A stretch of 64,000 nucleotides of DNA from Acidobacteriaceae bacterium KBS 146 (GCA_000688615.1 JHVA01000001.1:3720001-3784000), one strand, 5' to 3'; shown: positions 8,377 to 17,865, counted from the stretch's first letter. Notes: generated from the letters alone by a model not told the origin. Translations and numbers: made by a program.

Positions 8377-9417
8377 ATGACGAAACAAAAGCTTCTTGCG
8401 ATCGGAGATCACTTCATTCTTCCCGATCTAATGCGCAGCAGTCTGGGCGATTTAGCCCAGCAGTTCGATGTTCTCGAGGCGTCTACTCCGTTTCCAGTCG
8501 AACCCTTTCGTAATATTGCTGAGGTTCGTGAGGCGTCTGGTTCGGAAGAACAGATGATCAGCTTGTTGAAAGGCGTTTCAATTTGTATTGCGCACCATGC
8601 TCCGCTGACGAAGCACATTATTGAAAACGCCCCTGACCTGAAACTCTTTATCGTATGTCGCGGAGGGCCGGTGAATGTCAATGTCCGTGCCGCGACCGAA
8701 CGAGGCATTCTCATAGCGTATACGCCGGCACGCAATGCGGCTGCGACGGCAGAACATACCATTGCGATGATGTTGAGTGCGATGCGGTCGATACCTCGCG
8801 CTGACGCCGCAATCCGCCAAGGCCAGTGGAAAGGAGACTACACCTGGTCGACGGCAGGTTTTGAGCTTGAGACTGCGATTGTAGGATTGATTGGGTATGG
8901 CGCGATTGGACGCATTGTGGCCAGAATTCTTAGGGGCTTCGGCGCTACTGTCCTTGTCTATGATCCGTACGCGAAGATCGGAGTAGAGGAAGATGTTCGG
9001 CAGGTAGAGCTTGATGAGCTGCTGGATTGTTCGAATGTTATATCGCTCCACGCGCGCGAGACTCCGGAGACGCAGGGGATTCTCGGAGTGGAACAGATAG
9101 CCCGTTTGCAGCCGGGCTCTATTGTTGTCAACTGCGCGCGCGGTTCCTTGATGGACTATGATGCCGTCGCTAATGCGCTGCTTTCGGGGCATCTCTATGC
9201 TGCGGCCGCGGACGTTTTTCCCGTCGAACCTCTCCCACCTGGTTCGCCACTGCTGGAACTCCCTAACTTCATCATGACGCCGCATATCGCAGGAGGAACT
9301 CGACAGGCCGCTATTAAGGCGACACGTATGGCCGCGGATGAACTAAGTCGCTATCTGAAAGGGGAGTCCTTACGCTATTGTGCGAACCCCGAAGTTCAGC
9401 TCACGCAATCTAAATAA
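8377..9417 (+). CDS. D-isomer-specific 2-hydroxyacid dehydrogenase
   Basis: 346 residues from the ATG at 8377; a TTG at 8368 is an alternative, and GGAG lies at 8362-8365. The NAD-binding fold shows 'VGLIGYGAIGRIVARIL', with an acidic residue after the next strand ('VYDPYAK') favouring NAD. The catalytic Arg is in 'VNCARGSLMD', the Glu in 'VFPVEPLPP' and the His in 'MTPHIAGGT', as in 3-phosphoglycerate and related dehydrogenases. It is probably an oxidation or reduction step on the phosphorylated or free acid formed in this pathway. The last codons overlap the convergent glpP stop by 8 bases. Confidence 0.85.
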   Translation: MTKQKLLAIGDHFILPDLMRSSLGDLAQQFDVLEASTPFPVEPFRNIAEVREASGSEEQMISLLKGVSICIAHHAPLTKHIIENAPDLKLFIVCRGGPVNVNVRAATERGILIAYTPARNAAATAEHTIAMMLSAMRSIPRADAAIRQGQWKGDYTWSTAGFELETAIVGLIGYGAIGRIVARILRGFGATVLVYDPYAKIGVEEDVRQVELDELLDCSNVISLHARETPETQGILGVEQIARLQPGSIVVNCARGSLMDYDAVANALLSGHLYAAAADVFPVEPLPPGSPLLELPNFIMTPHIAGGTRQAAIKATRMAADELSRYLKGESLRYCANPEVQLTQSK

Positions 9418-10057
9418 GCCAAAGGCGAGTATTACTGGTTGTGATGGCATGGATGCCATCCGCGAGCAATGCTTCAATCTCTTTCACAGTCTCTATAAGT
9501 CCCCCACCGATGGTGGTGAGTTCGGGATACGCTTCGCGTAGGCTTCTGCCCACGCGAGGGGCCACTAATGCCGGCAAAACCTCCACCGCATCCGGCCGAA
9601 ATTGAACTAGAGATTTTTTTGCTGCGGTCACAGCAGCGGTATCAATGCCGAAGGTACGCAATACTGTCATTAGGCCGCATCCTTGTGCCGATTTAAGTGT
9701 GTCGACACGCGTAGAAACGATGCCGGCAACTCCGCTCGCAGCCAAAAATTCAACCGCAAATCGATCACGGGACAGGCCATCGATGAAATCCATGTTCACC
9801 AAGCAGAGCTTGCCGGAGTCCTGTGCCCTCTTCAACATTGCAGGTAAGACGAGGGGATTACCCGTTAGAAGAAACAGGCATCGGGTTGGAGCGAGCAACG
9901 CGGTTTCGAATGCTTCCTGCGTGTTAACTGCGGCAATAACGGGACTATTCACGAGCTTTGTCGGATCAGACAGGTTTGTCCTTGATTTATCCGCACGGTA
10001 GATGCCACCGCGTGGCCGTCTGTCTTCTTTTGGTACAACGCTTGCCGAAGGGCCCAT
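9410..10057 (-). CDS. glpP: GlpP-type glycerol-3-phosphate-responsive antiterminator
   Basis: 215 residues from the ATG at 10057, with GAGG about 9 bases upstream. The family pattern runs through the protein: 'NSPVIAAVNT', 'LCLVNMDFIDGLSRDRFAVE', 'GIVSTRVDTLKSAQ', 'FRPDAVEVLPALVAPRV' and 'HAITTSNTRLW', the last almost the same as the Bacillus protein's end. Family knowledge: GlpP is a TIM-barrel-like protein that, with glycerol 3-phosphate, binds leader mRNA of glp genes and prevents termination. Here the gene faces the polyol cassette tail to tail and lies between two terminator-containing leaders (3441 and 10325), which makes those its obvious targets. It has an extra 35-40 residue N-terminal stretch compared with the Bacillus protein. 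Identity is confident; the targets are inferred. Confidence 0.88.
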   Translation of the reverse strand: MGPSASVVPKEDRRPRGGIYRADKSRTNLSDPTKLVNSPVIAAVNTQEAFETALLAPTRCLFLLTGNPLVLPAMLKRAQDSGKLCLVNMDFIDGLSRDRFAVEFLAASGVAGIVSTRVDTLKSAQGCGLMTVLRTFGIDTAAVTAAKKSLVQFRPDAVEVLPALVAPRVGRSLREAYPELTTIGGGLIETVKEIEALLADGIHAITTSNTRLWLI

Positions 10058-10270
10058 GATTTTTCCTCGTCGTCAGATCATATCCGAATCGCAGCGACAG
10101 AATTTGCGGTAATAACTGCCGTAGAAATATGCTCTCCGAGCTCAGCCTAGGGTTTTATGAATTATCAGTCCCTTAATGCGTTTGCTTGATTCGAAGTGTA
10201 CCTTTTCAGAGGAAGGCAGGAAGTAAAGTTCGATTCCATTCGAGACTTCAGACTTTTTGATTCAAAACGT

Positions 10271-10299
10271 TTGACATCGTTCTTGCGGATTGCTACTGT
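10271..10299 (+). promoter_or_regulatory. Promoter of the surface-protein/phospholipase operon
   Basis: TTGACA (10271-10276), a 17-base spacer, then TACTGT (10294-10299). It lies in the divergent gap between glpP (leftward) and the gene at 10472, and feeds directly into a terminator-bearing leader. The rest of the 10058-10270 gap shows nothing clear; the glpP promoter must lie there. Confidence 0.65.
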
Positions 10300-10307
10300 T
10301 CTTTCGC

Positions 10308-10332
10308 GCGGCCAGATACAAGAGAGAGCCGC
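10308..10332 (+). promoter_or_regulatory. Putative antiterminator hairpin, leader 2
   Basis: GCGGC (10308-10312) can pair with GCCGC (10328-10332) around a 15-nt loop containing AGATACAAGAG. The 3' arm sits inside the 5' arm of the terminator at 10325, so only one of the two hairpins can form. Stem sequence and loop core match leader 1 at 3425. Confidence 0.55.
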
Positions 10333-10408
10333 CCCTTATTTACGAAACGATTCCTCAACGCTCTCGGGCGTTAGAGTTTCGTCCCGTCAATAAGGGGCGG
10401 CTCTTTTA
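10325..10408 (+). terminator. Strong intrinsic terminator in leader 2
   Basis: A perfect 16-bp stem, AGAGCCGCCCCTTATT (10325-10340) with 10389-10404, is followed by TTTATTTT. Nested inside are ACGAAAC/GTTTCGT (10342-10348 and 10376-10382) and AACGC/GCGTT. No plus-strand gene ends within 900 bases upstream, so this terminator can only act on the operon's own leader. Confidence 0.9.
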
Positions 10409-10471
10409 TTTTGCTCTGAATTTGTGAATAAAAGCATCACCTGCAACAACTTTTCGGAGGTTATACCCAGC

Positions 10472-12103
10472 ATGCGAATCCTCAGGATTCTTCCCCGCAA
10501 ACTATCACGGATCGGTGTGATGCTTGCAGTGATCGCAGTGTTGTTAGTCGATACGCCTTTAGCTCGAGCAAGTGCTGGAAATAACGCCCTGAAAATATAT
10601 GAGGTGGCGGGAGCCGGCGGGTTAGCGGGTGCTACATACCGTCAGGACACGATTGTTCTGTTCAACCCAACCCAAGCAACCATCAGTTGTAAAACCTGTG
10701 CGATTCAAACCCACAGCGGGACAAGCAACACCTCTTCATGGACAGTCTATAAACTTCCATCTTTATCGATTCCGGCTGGCGGTTTCTATATGGTTTCCGC
10801 CAGCTCTCCGACGCTCTCTACGGCGGGAAGTTTGTCACCTATTCCGTATGACTATCGCCTTAAAACGATTGAAGGAACAGTCGTGGATGGCACAAGCGGC
10901 GACAACATCCTGAGCAGCACCGTTGGGGTTATCGCTCTAACCAGCACGCAATCGGCCCTGACGGCAGGCTCAGACAGTCTTTGCGGAACAGGTAATCAGT
11001 TGCTGGACTTTGTGGGTTATGGATCGGATATCGCTACGAATAGCTCCACTACTGCTACCCCCGCAAGCTGTTATGCCGGTTCGAGTGCCGCTTATTACGA
11101 TGGCAGCGCTGCGTATGGCCGCGAGCTTGGGGTGGCCAGGAAAAATAAGTGTATCGACACATTCGACAATGCAAACGATTTTGTAAATACCGAAGTTACA
11201 TATTTCAATGGATCCTCACCTGTTTCACCATGCCCAACAGGCAGTCAATTAAGTGCGACTGTTTCTACAACGCCAACAAACCCGGGCGTCCTAGAGTCTG
11301 TGACCTTCAAGGCTGTTGTCAGTGGAGCGACTCAGCCAAGCAGTACTGGAATTACGGCCTCTTTAGATTTCGGATCGCCGTATTATTCAGGTTCTTTGCA
11401 GCGGATGTATGACGATGGAACCCACGGAGATGGTGTCGCAGGCGATGGTACCTTTACGCTCACGACCACAGTTCCTGCTGGAGTCGACTCCGGATTCGTT
11501 TATCCAACCAATGTCACAATCACCGATGCGTTAGGGAATTCCTACACCGGTTCCACGCGGTTGAATGTTGCCTCGGGCACGATCGCCATGAGTACACCTT
11601 CCACGACTGGCACGATCTCCTCTGGAGGAGTACTCACCTTCCCGATCACGATCACTGGTCAGCACGGATATGGCGGTATCCTGAATATTTCCTGCGCCGG
11701 ATCGCCGAATGCCAACTCGCTTGGCGTCCCTATCAGTACGCAGTGCGTCTCTACACCCCCAGAAATTACGCTAAGCAATAACGGGAATTCAACAATTTCA
11801 CTCGCCGTCGCAACCGGAACTACACACTCGGCGAGCCTGATCTCGCGCTCTCCCCTCGCGGCCATGGGGATATTTTCTGCGGTCCTATTCTCTTTTGGAG
11901 TCTTGAGGCATAGACGACTTTCTTCCGTTGGTCTACTTATGCTGATTGCGATGCTGACGCTCAACATCGCAGCCTGCGGTACGAATGCCGGCCTGGGGAA
12001 CACGGGAGCTGCGCCGGGCACTTATACCTATACGGTTACCGCTACGGATTCCAACATTTCTACCGTGACCAATTCACTCATTCTGACAATCAATGTGCAG
12101 TGA
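10472..12103 (+). CDS. Secreted lamin-tail-like surface protein with C-terminal membrane tail
   Basis: 543 residues from the ATG at 10472 (GGAGG 11 bases upstream), which starts a long signal peptide ending near ARASA. Residues about 30-240 look like a lamin-tail domain ('LKIYEVAGAGG', 'QDTIVLFNPT', 'LLDFVGYGSD', ending 'GRELGVARKNKCIDTFDNAN'). A choice-of-anchor/Ig-like block follows, with 'QRMYDDGTHGDGVAGDG'. Near residues 450-500 come two hydrophobic segments around 'RHRRLSS', then 'LNIAACG' and a final Ig-like strand region 'GTYTYTVTATDS'. That tail is common in acidobacterial secreted proteins, and I take it as a surface-anchoring module. The role is unknown. It leads an operon with a lipoprotein, a TonB receptor and a phospholipase C, behind an attenuator-like leader. 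Confidence 0.7.
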   Translation: MRILRILPRKLSRIGVMLAVIAVLLVDTPLARASAGNNALKIYEVAGAGGLAGATYRQDTIVLFNPTQATISCKTCAIQTHSGTSNTSSWTVYKLPSLSIPAGGFYMVSASSPTLSTAGSLSPIPYDYRLKTIEGTVVDGTSGDNILSSTVGVIALTSTQSALTAGSDSLCGTGNQLLDFVGYGSDIATNSSTTATPASCYAGSSAAYYDGSAAYGRELGVARKNKCIDTFDNANDFVNTEVTYFNGSSPVSPCPTGSQLSATVSTTPTNPGVLESVTFKAVVSGATQPSSTGITASLDFGSPYYSGSLQRMYDDGTHGDGVAGDGTFTLTTTVPAGVDSGFVYPTNVTITDALGNSYTGSTRLNVASGTIAMSTPSTTGTISSGGVLTFPITITGQHGYGGILNISCAGSPNANSLGVPISTQCVSTPPEITLSNNGNSTISLAVATGTTHSASLISRSPLAAMGIFSAVLFSFGVLRHRRLSSVGLLMLIAMLTLNIAACGTNAGLGNTGAAPGTYTYTVTATDSNISTVTNSLILTINVQ

Positions 12104-12165
12104 GTTAGCCGGCGAAGACCGGAAAACGCAACAACATTCACTTTGAATTTACGGGAGAAGATGCA

Positions 12166-14334
12166 ATGCCACGCATAATCCACACGGCCTCTATTCGCCT
12201 TATCGCAGCAGGGTTGACATTCGGAGCTTTAGTCACACTTGCCGGGTGTGGAGTTAATGGTTCAGTACCTTCAACGAACTATGCCGCACCACTCACACTG
12301 CAGGGGCAGGTCTTTGCCGGCCGAAATTATATGGCGGGAGCAACTGTAAAGGTATATGCGACCCAGCCGAATGGTGTAGCCGCAAACGGATCCTACACCG
12401 GCACAGCTAAGCTTCTCACGACCGTGACAGCAAATACGACCGGTGGATGGACGGCTTCTGATTTGAATTGCTCCAGTCCAGATCAGCTCTATGTAACGGC
12501 CGAAGCGGGCGTGCCTTACGCATCGACTCAGACGGCGTCCACGTCTCTGACCAATAATCCCAACTCCCTCATGATGACAGCGGTCGGGGACTGCTCCACT
12601 CTCAAATCGACACCGGGCACAAATAACATAACGTCGATCGTAACCAATGAAGCTTCAACCGTTGCTGGCGTATGGGCCTTGAGGAACTTCATTAGTCTGA
12701 CCGGCACTACTGTAAACATCACAAGTTCCCCAAGCAATTACGCTGGCACGAATGGCGTTGGAGCGCCAGGCAATTTCGCAGGGCTGGCGCATGCGTTCCT
12801 CAACGTCAACAACTTGTCACCGTATAAGGTTGGAAATTTTGTGCAGTACACCAATGGGAGTGCCGATGGAAGCGGCGGCGGCCTTGTACCTGTCCAGGAA
12901 CTGAATTCGCTGGCCTACGCACAGTATCTATGCACCATCGGTGGAACCAAGCCGGGAGATTTCGGCTACTGCAACACGCTGTATCAGCTTGCCACTCCGC
13001 CAGGAGGAGCTGCTCCTACCAATTCGTTGCAGGCAATGCTGAATATCGCGCGCTACCCGAAGAATAACGCAGCCGCGATCCTCGCTTTCACTCTAACGCC
13101 AATTCCTTTTACCAATCAGCAAGGATCACAACAGATCAATGCAGGCGTTTATGTTCCGTATCTCACAAGCTTTGGAACTGGCGGAGGATCTGCAACTGAC
13201 TGGAGCGTGGCGATCTATTACCTTGCCGGGTATGGAGCCACTTCTACAGGACAGGGCTCCACGTATCCTCAATTTGTAACTCTGGATGCGAATGATGATG
13301 TGTATTTTTCCAACCCAAACGCTTCCAGCAGTACGGCTGGGAATGTCATCGCGCTTACCAGTAATGGCCAAAGCCTTTGGACTTCCGGTACGGACAAAAG
13401 CAAACTAACCGTTCCGAGAGCGATTGCTTCGGACGCATCAGGACACATATGGATCGCGAACGGCAGTACTGCTGTCGCAAGCGCTTTTGTACAAGAGATG
13501 GACGCGTCTACAGGTGCGGTCCTTCAACGATATCCATCCACCTCCGGTAGTCTGTTTGGAGTTGCCGTCGATTCGTTAGGGAATGTCTGGTACAGCTCCA
13601 ACACAACAATAGGCCAGAACTTGCACGAACTGGTCCGGAATGGGTCCTCTTACACCGAAGGAACTTTTCCGGTTTCACTTTCTTCTCCGACTGCGCTACT
13701 GCAGATCCGCCCGGATAGCAATAACAATGTCTGGGTTGCCGGTAACAGCTCTACGAGTGCTCTAGCCGTTTATCTCCCAAACACAGGAACCGCGGCAGCA
13801 CCCAGCTACACGGCAGGACTGAAGTTTGCAACAGCTGCAGGGACGGCGCTCTATGGAATTGCCCCAGATGCAAACGGCAATGCCTATATCGCTTCAAATG
13901 GCTCAGCGAGCGGCATTTTCAAAACGACTGTGACAGGAAGCGGTGCGTCGGCGGTGTTGAACGCATCCAATGCAGGTCCGAATCCAGCGGCAAATTCCCG
14001 CTTTCTCGATATTGATGGCGCTGGTTCCATCTGGTATCTCGACAACACCACCGGCACCTATCTTTATCAGTACATACCTTCCACAGAAATCACTAACTCC
14101 TATTATCCCTGCTATAACGCCGGAACAACCACTGGCACAGGAACCGCAACCAGCGTGGTCCAAGTATGTTCGACCGGCATGAGCACCAAGCTGGACCTTG
14201 CTATTGACTCCACTGGGTCGGTGTGGGTAGCAAGCTACGGAAACTCTGGCGGTGGGCGCATGGTCCAGATTATCGGCGTCGCTTCGCCCACTATTCCGCT
14301 GAAAGCGCTGGGTAAGCCCGGCATCATGCCATGA
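12166..14334 (+). CDS. Lipoprotein with Ig-like and propeller regions
   Basis: 722 residues; GGGAGAAG lies 5 bases before the ATG at 12166. The signal peptide ends in a lipobox, LAGC, so the protein should be lipid-anchored. Residues about 40-120 resemble a carboxypeptidase-like or Ig-like fold ('TLQGQVFAGRNYMAGATVKV'). From about residue 390 there are propeller-like blades: 'PQFVTLDANDDVYFSNPN', 'AIASDASGHIWIANG', 'GVAVDSLGNVWYSS', 'KLDLAIDSTGSVWVAS'. No catalytic motif was seen. It lies 62 bases after the previous gene and 85 before the TonB receptor, so it is probably in the same operon and may be the receptor's surface partner. Confidence 0.72.
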   Translation: MPRIIHTASIRLIAAGLTFGALVTLAGCGVNGSVPSTNYAAPLTLQGQVFAGRNYMAGATVKVYATQPNGVAANGSYTGTAKLLTTVTANTTGGWTASDLNCSSPDQLYVTAEAGVPYASTQTASTSLTNNPNSLMMTAVGDCSTLKSTPGTNNITSIVTNEASTVAGVWALRNFISLTGTTVNITSSPSNYAGTNGVGAPGNFAGLAHAFLNVNNLSPYKVGNFVQYTNGSADGSGGGLVPVQELNSLAYAQYLCTIGGTKPGDFGYCNTLYQLATPPGGAAPTNSLQAMLNIARYPKNNAAAILAFTLTPIPFTNQQGSQQINAGVYVPYLTSFGTGGGSATDWSVAIYYLAGYGATSTGQGSTYPQFVTLDANDDVYFSNPNASSSTAGNVIALTSNGQSLWTSGTDKSKLTVPRAIASDASGHIWIANGSTAVASAFVQEMDASTGAVLQRYPSTSGSLFGVAVDSLGNVWYSSNTTIGQNLHELVRNGSSYTEGTFPVSLSSPTALLQIRPDSNNNVWVAGNSSTSALAVYLPNTGTAAAPSYTAGLKFATAAGTALYGIAPDANGNAYIASNGSASGIFKTTVTGSGASAVLNASNAGPNPAANSRFLDIDGAGSIWYLDNTTGTYLYQYIPSTEITNSYYPCYNAGTTTGTGTATSVVQVCSTGMSTKLDLAIDSTGSVWVASYGNSGGGRMVQIIGVASPTIPLKALGKPGIMP

Positions 14335-14419
14335 TCCGCATTGAAATTGCGGAACCGCGATAGACCAAGATTTTCCAAACAGAACGGTACACGCGTTGAG
14401 CTCTGGAGGTTACATCAAC

Positions 14420-17400
14420 ATGCGATTTAAAAAGTTGCTTTCCCTGGCATTGGTCCTGCTCTCTCTGTGTGCCGGGAAAGCCCTTGCTCAGTTTGAGACG
14501 GCCTCCATCGGTGGAAGAGTCGTAGATTCCACTGGCGCTGCCCTGGTTGGTGCAAAAGTTACGGTCACGAATGTAGATACGAATGTAGCGATCAGTCGCG
14601 TTACGGATAAATCGGGCGAATACATTGTTCCCGCTTTGCGTGCAGGAGTGTATCGAGTGGTCGCATCCATGGATGGGTTCCACGACGCCATTACGGAAAA
14701 TGTCCATCTCCTGGTCGGTACAAATCAGGCTATCAACTTGACGATGGCGGTTGGCTCTGCCGATACGATAACGGTTGAATCGGACCAGCTTGTGCTTGAG
14801 ACCGCGACGAGCCAGAAACAGCAGGTTCTCACTGATGACGAGATCGAATCTTTCCCGTTGCTCAACATGAACTATAGCGATCTGCTGCCACTCGCAGCTG
14901 GTGTCACGCAGGACGCAGCAGGTCAGGATCTTGGCACGTCAAGCACGGTCCGCGAGGGTTCGTACAATATTAACGGTCAACGGTCCACTTACAATAATTA
15001 TCTGCTTGACGGTATGGATAACAATGCCCATGGAACGTCCAACCAAGGGTTTTCAAACCAGGTTATCAATCCATCGCAATACAACATTACTCAGTTTTCG
15101 ATTGTGACCACTATTCCTGGCGCAGAGTATGGCCGTTCTGCTGGAGGAACCATCAATGTAGCTTTCAAGCAAGGGACGAATAAGTTTCATGGCACAGTGT
15201 ATGAATCGCTTCGTAATACGCTTGCGAATGCGAACGGATTTTTCAAGGCTGCCAGTAACTCAGGGGTGAGTAAGAGAACTACTCTCAACCGTAATCAATT
15301 CGGCGGCAACATTGGCGGCCCGATCAAACAAGATCGATTCTTCTTCTTTGCCGATTATGAAGGCTTACGTCAGGTCCGACAAACAGTAAATCAAGCCAAT
15401 ATTTTTAAGATAAGCGATCACCAGCTGATCGCATCTCCTAACGCAACAGCGAATACAACTACCGTCCTCAATCCTTTCACAGGGGAGCAGTATGCTGCTG
15501 ATCGCCCTCTACCTCGATCCGCGCTCTCACCTATCGCGTTGGCTATTTTGGACGCATTTCCTTTGCCGAACAACAATGGGGCTGGTGCAGCGTCCATCTC
15601 CAGCAACTGGTCTGCACTGCAACGTTTTATAAATAGCTATGACAAAGAAGACCTTCGTATTGATGCACAATGGACACCTCGCATGTCCACATTTCTCCGC
15701 GTAAGCCAGTCGAAAGAGCACGACCTTGATGGACCGATCCTTCCCTCACCAATCGGCGGCGGGAATGGTTATTTTCGTACTATCAACCAACAAATAGCCT
15801 TGGGGCTTACTCGTCAAATTGGATCGGCTCAACTGCTGGAGGCGCGTTTGGGGGCTTCTTTCACAAAAGGAGGAAAGCATCCTTATACACTTGGCGATCC
15901 CCGCACCTTCGGCATCAAGGGTACACCTACTGATCCTGCAGTGTGGGGCGGTCTAATCACGCTAGGCCTGAATGGATATACCGGAATCGGACGTCAGTCG
16001 ACAAACCCGCAATGGCAGTATCCCTTCTTCCTAAACCCGAAAGTAACTTATTCCTGGCTGCACGGACGTCATAATTTCAAAACCGGTTATGAATTTGGAT
16101 ATCTGCGACAGACGGTGCAGGACGTAAATCCTATCTATGGGGATATGGAATTTCAGAGCTCCTTTACTGGATATACCATCAGTGACTTTCTGTTTGGCGT
16201 TCCTAACGAGATCGATCTGACAACTTATTACGTTGCTCATATCCGCCAAGGGGGGCACTCCGCATTTTTCCAGGACGATTGGAGAATCTTGCCGAAGCTG
16301 ACATTGAACGTAGGCATTCGTTACGAGTATGCTTCGCACTTTTATGAAAAGGACAGCAGACTGACAAACTTTGACCCTGATAGCACTCCTTACACAGGTC
16401 AGTTATTGCGTGCGCGCGCCTCCGGCTCGGCTTATCAGAGACAACTAATCGATCCCGACTTAAACGATTTCATGCCTCGTTTTGGTTTTGCCTATTCTCC
16501 AAATTCGAAGATGGTTCTGCGTGGCGGGTACGGCATCGGCTATATGCACTACACGCGATCCGGCGAGGTCGATAACCTGGCTGTCAATGGTCCGCAGATG
16601 AATGCAGCCGTCTACAACCAGGTGCCCAAATTTTTCAAGACTGCTAATGCCAAGACGACATCCACTTTCTATACATTGGATAACGGCTTTCCTCAGGGAA
16701 TGGCATCCCCGGCCAACTTCAATTTGTTTACCTCAACCGTAAAATGGCTGCCGCGTGATTATCGTGATCCATACGTACAGAGCTGGTATGCCGGTTTGCA
16801 GGCGAGTGCGGGGAGAAATCGAGTTGTTGAAGTTGCTTATGTCGGTAATCACGGACTAAAACTGCAAGAAGTTGGTACCTACAATCAGCGACGCCCTGAA
16901 CTCGGGCAGGATCCGATATCTGGGAATTTCAAGCGTCCTTACAGCAATATTGGAGATGTCACTGAAACCTTTAATGGTGGCATGAGCAATTACAACGGAC
17001 TACAGGTTCGATTTGAACAGAAGAGTTTTTACGGCGTCTGGCTTCTGAATGCATTCACCTGGTCGCGTTCCTTCGGCAACGTCGGGGACTCACTTACATC
17101 ATCACGCGGTTTCTCTGGCAGTCCCCAGGATTACTACGCTCCACAAAATAACGACTACGGTCCGTTGCAATACGATACCCCGATTCTCAATAACACAGCC
17201 TTGACCTGGAAGATCCCTGTCGGTCGGGGTGGAAAACTGATGCGGCATGCCGGCCCTTTGATGAATAACCTGGTTGGAGGATGGCAGATTACAACCTATA
17301 ACCAGTATCACTCCGGCCCCGCGCTGACTCCAAACTTCACACCTTCGGGCGCGCAATTGCTCTCCAACTCAGGTGGCGTTCAGTACAGGCCTTTTATCGC

Positions 17401-17830
17401 AAATGGTGTTTCACGCGATGAGGCAAGGCAAAGATTGCACATTCCGGGACATCCAGAAGCAGCGTTTTGCGATACTGTCTACGCGGGCTTATATGGTTGC
17501 ACACTTAATTTCGCAACTGCGAATCCCAATCCAATTCCAAATCCAGGGATTAACGCCGACTGGACGGGAACCAGCGCGGACCCACGCGGTAATGTGTCTA
17601 ACGGCTTTTTGCGCGGAGACTCGTTTGATGAACTGGATGCGGGGGTCAATAAAATATTCTTCTTGCCCGAGAATCTGCGCCTCGAATTTCGCGGTCAGTT
17701 CTACAACGTTATTAATAAGACCAACTTCACATCGCCGGGTATGACCTGCTGTTCGACTTCCTTCGGACGTATCACCAGCACGTATGGTCCGGGTCGTATT
17801 GGTCAGATCCAGGCTCGCCTTATTTTCTAG
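14420..17830 (+). CDS. TonB-dependent receptor, Oar-like
   Basis: 1136 residues from the ATG at 14420 (GGAGG 10 bases upstream; the ATG at 14396 is less suitable). Signal peptide to about residue 23 (GKALA-Q). Residues 25-110 are a carboxypeptidase regulatory-like domain ('SIGGRVVDSTGAALVGAKV', 'SGEYIVPALRAGVYRV'). The plug domain follows, with 'YNINGQRSTYNNYLLDGMDN' and 'GAEYGRSAGGTINVAFKQGT'. The long barrel ends in a Phe-terminated strand (ARLIF). It should take up a large substrate through the outer membrane. In this operon the neighbour is a phospholipase C, so a lipid-derived or polymer substrate is possible, but that is context only. Confidence 0.9.
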   Translation: MRFKKLLSLALVLLSLCAGKALAQFETASIGGRVVDSTGAALVGAKVTVTNVDTNVAISRVTDKSGEYIVPALRAGVYRVVASMDGFHDAITENVHLLVGTNQAINLTMAVGSADTITVESDQLVLETATSQKQQVLTDDEIESFPLLNMNYSDLLPLAAGVTQDAAGQDLGTSSTVREGSYNINGQRSTYNNYLLDGMDNNAHGTSNQGFSNQVINPSQYNITQFSIVTTIPGAEYGRSAGGTINVAFKQGTNKFHGTVYESLRNTLANANGFFKAASNSGVSKRTTLNRNQFGGNIGGPIKQDRFFFFADYEGLRQVRQTVNQANIFKISDHQLIASPNATANTTTVLNPFTGEQYAADRPLPRSALSPIALAILDAFPLPNNNGAGAASISSNWSALQRFINSYDKEDLRIDAQWTPRMSTFLRVSQSKEHDLDGPILPSPIGGGNGYFRTINQQIALGLTRQIGSAQLLEARLGASFTKGGKHPYTLGDPRTFGIKGTPTDPAVWGGLITLGLNGYTGIGRQSTNPQWQYPFFLNPKVTYSWLHGRHNFKTGYEFGYLRQTVQDVNPIYGDMEFQSSFTGYTISDFLFGVPNEIDLTTYYVAHIRQGGHSAFFQDDWRILPKLTLNVGIRYEYASHFYEKDSRLTNFDPDSTPYTGQLLRARASGSAYQRQLIDPDLNDFMPRFGFAYSPNSKMVLRGGYGIGYMHYTRSGEVDNLAVNGPQMNAAVYNQVPKFFKTANAKTTSTFYTLDNGFPQGMASPANFNLFTSTVKWLPRDYRDPYVQSWYAGLQASAGRNRVVEVAYVGNHGLKLQEVGTYNQRRPELGQDPISGNFKRPYSNIGDVTETFNGGMSNYNGLQVRFEQKSFYGVWLLNAFTWSRSFGNVGDSLTSSRGFSGSPQDYYAPQNNDYGPLQYDTPILNNTALTWKIPVGRGGKLMRHAGPLMNNLVGGWQITTYNQYHSGPALTPNFTPSGAQLLSNSGGVQYRPFIANGVSRDEARQRLHIPGHPEAAFCDTVYAGLYGCTLNFATANPNPIPNPGINADWTGTSADPRGNVSNGFLRGDSFDELDAGVNKIFFLPENLRLEFRGQFYNVINKTNFTSPGMTCCSTSFGRITSTYGPGRIGQIQARLIF

Positions 17831-17865
17831 CCAAAATACTCTACCTGACGTCTCGGGAGGAATTA

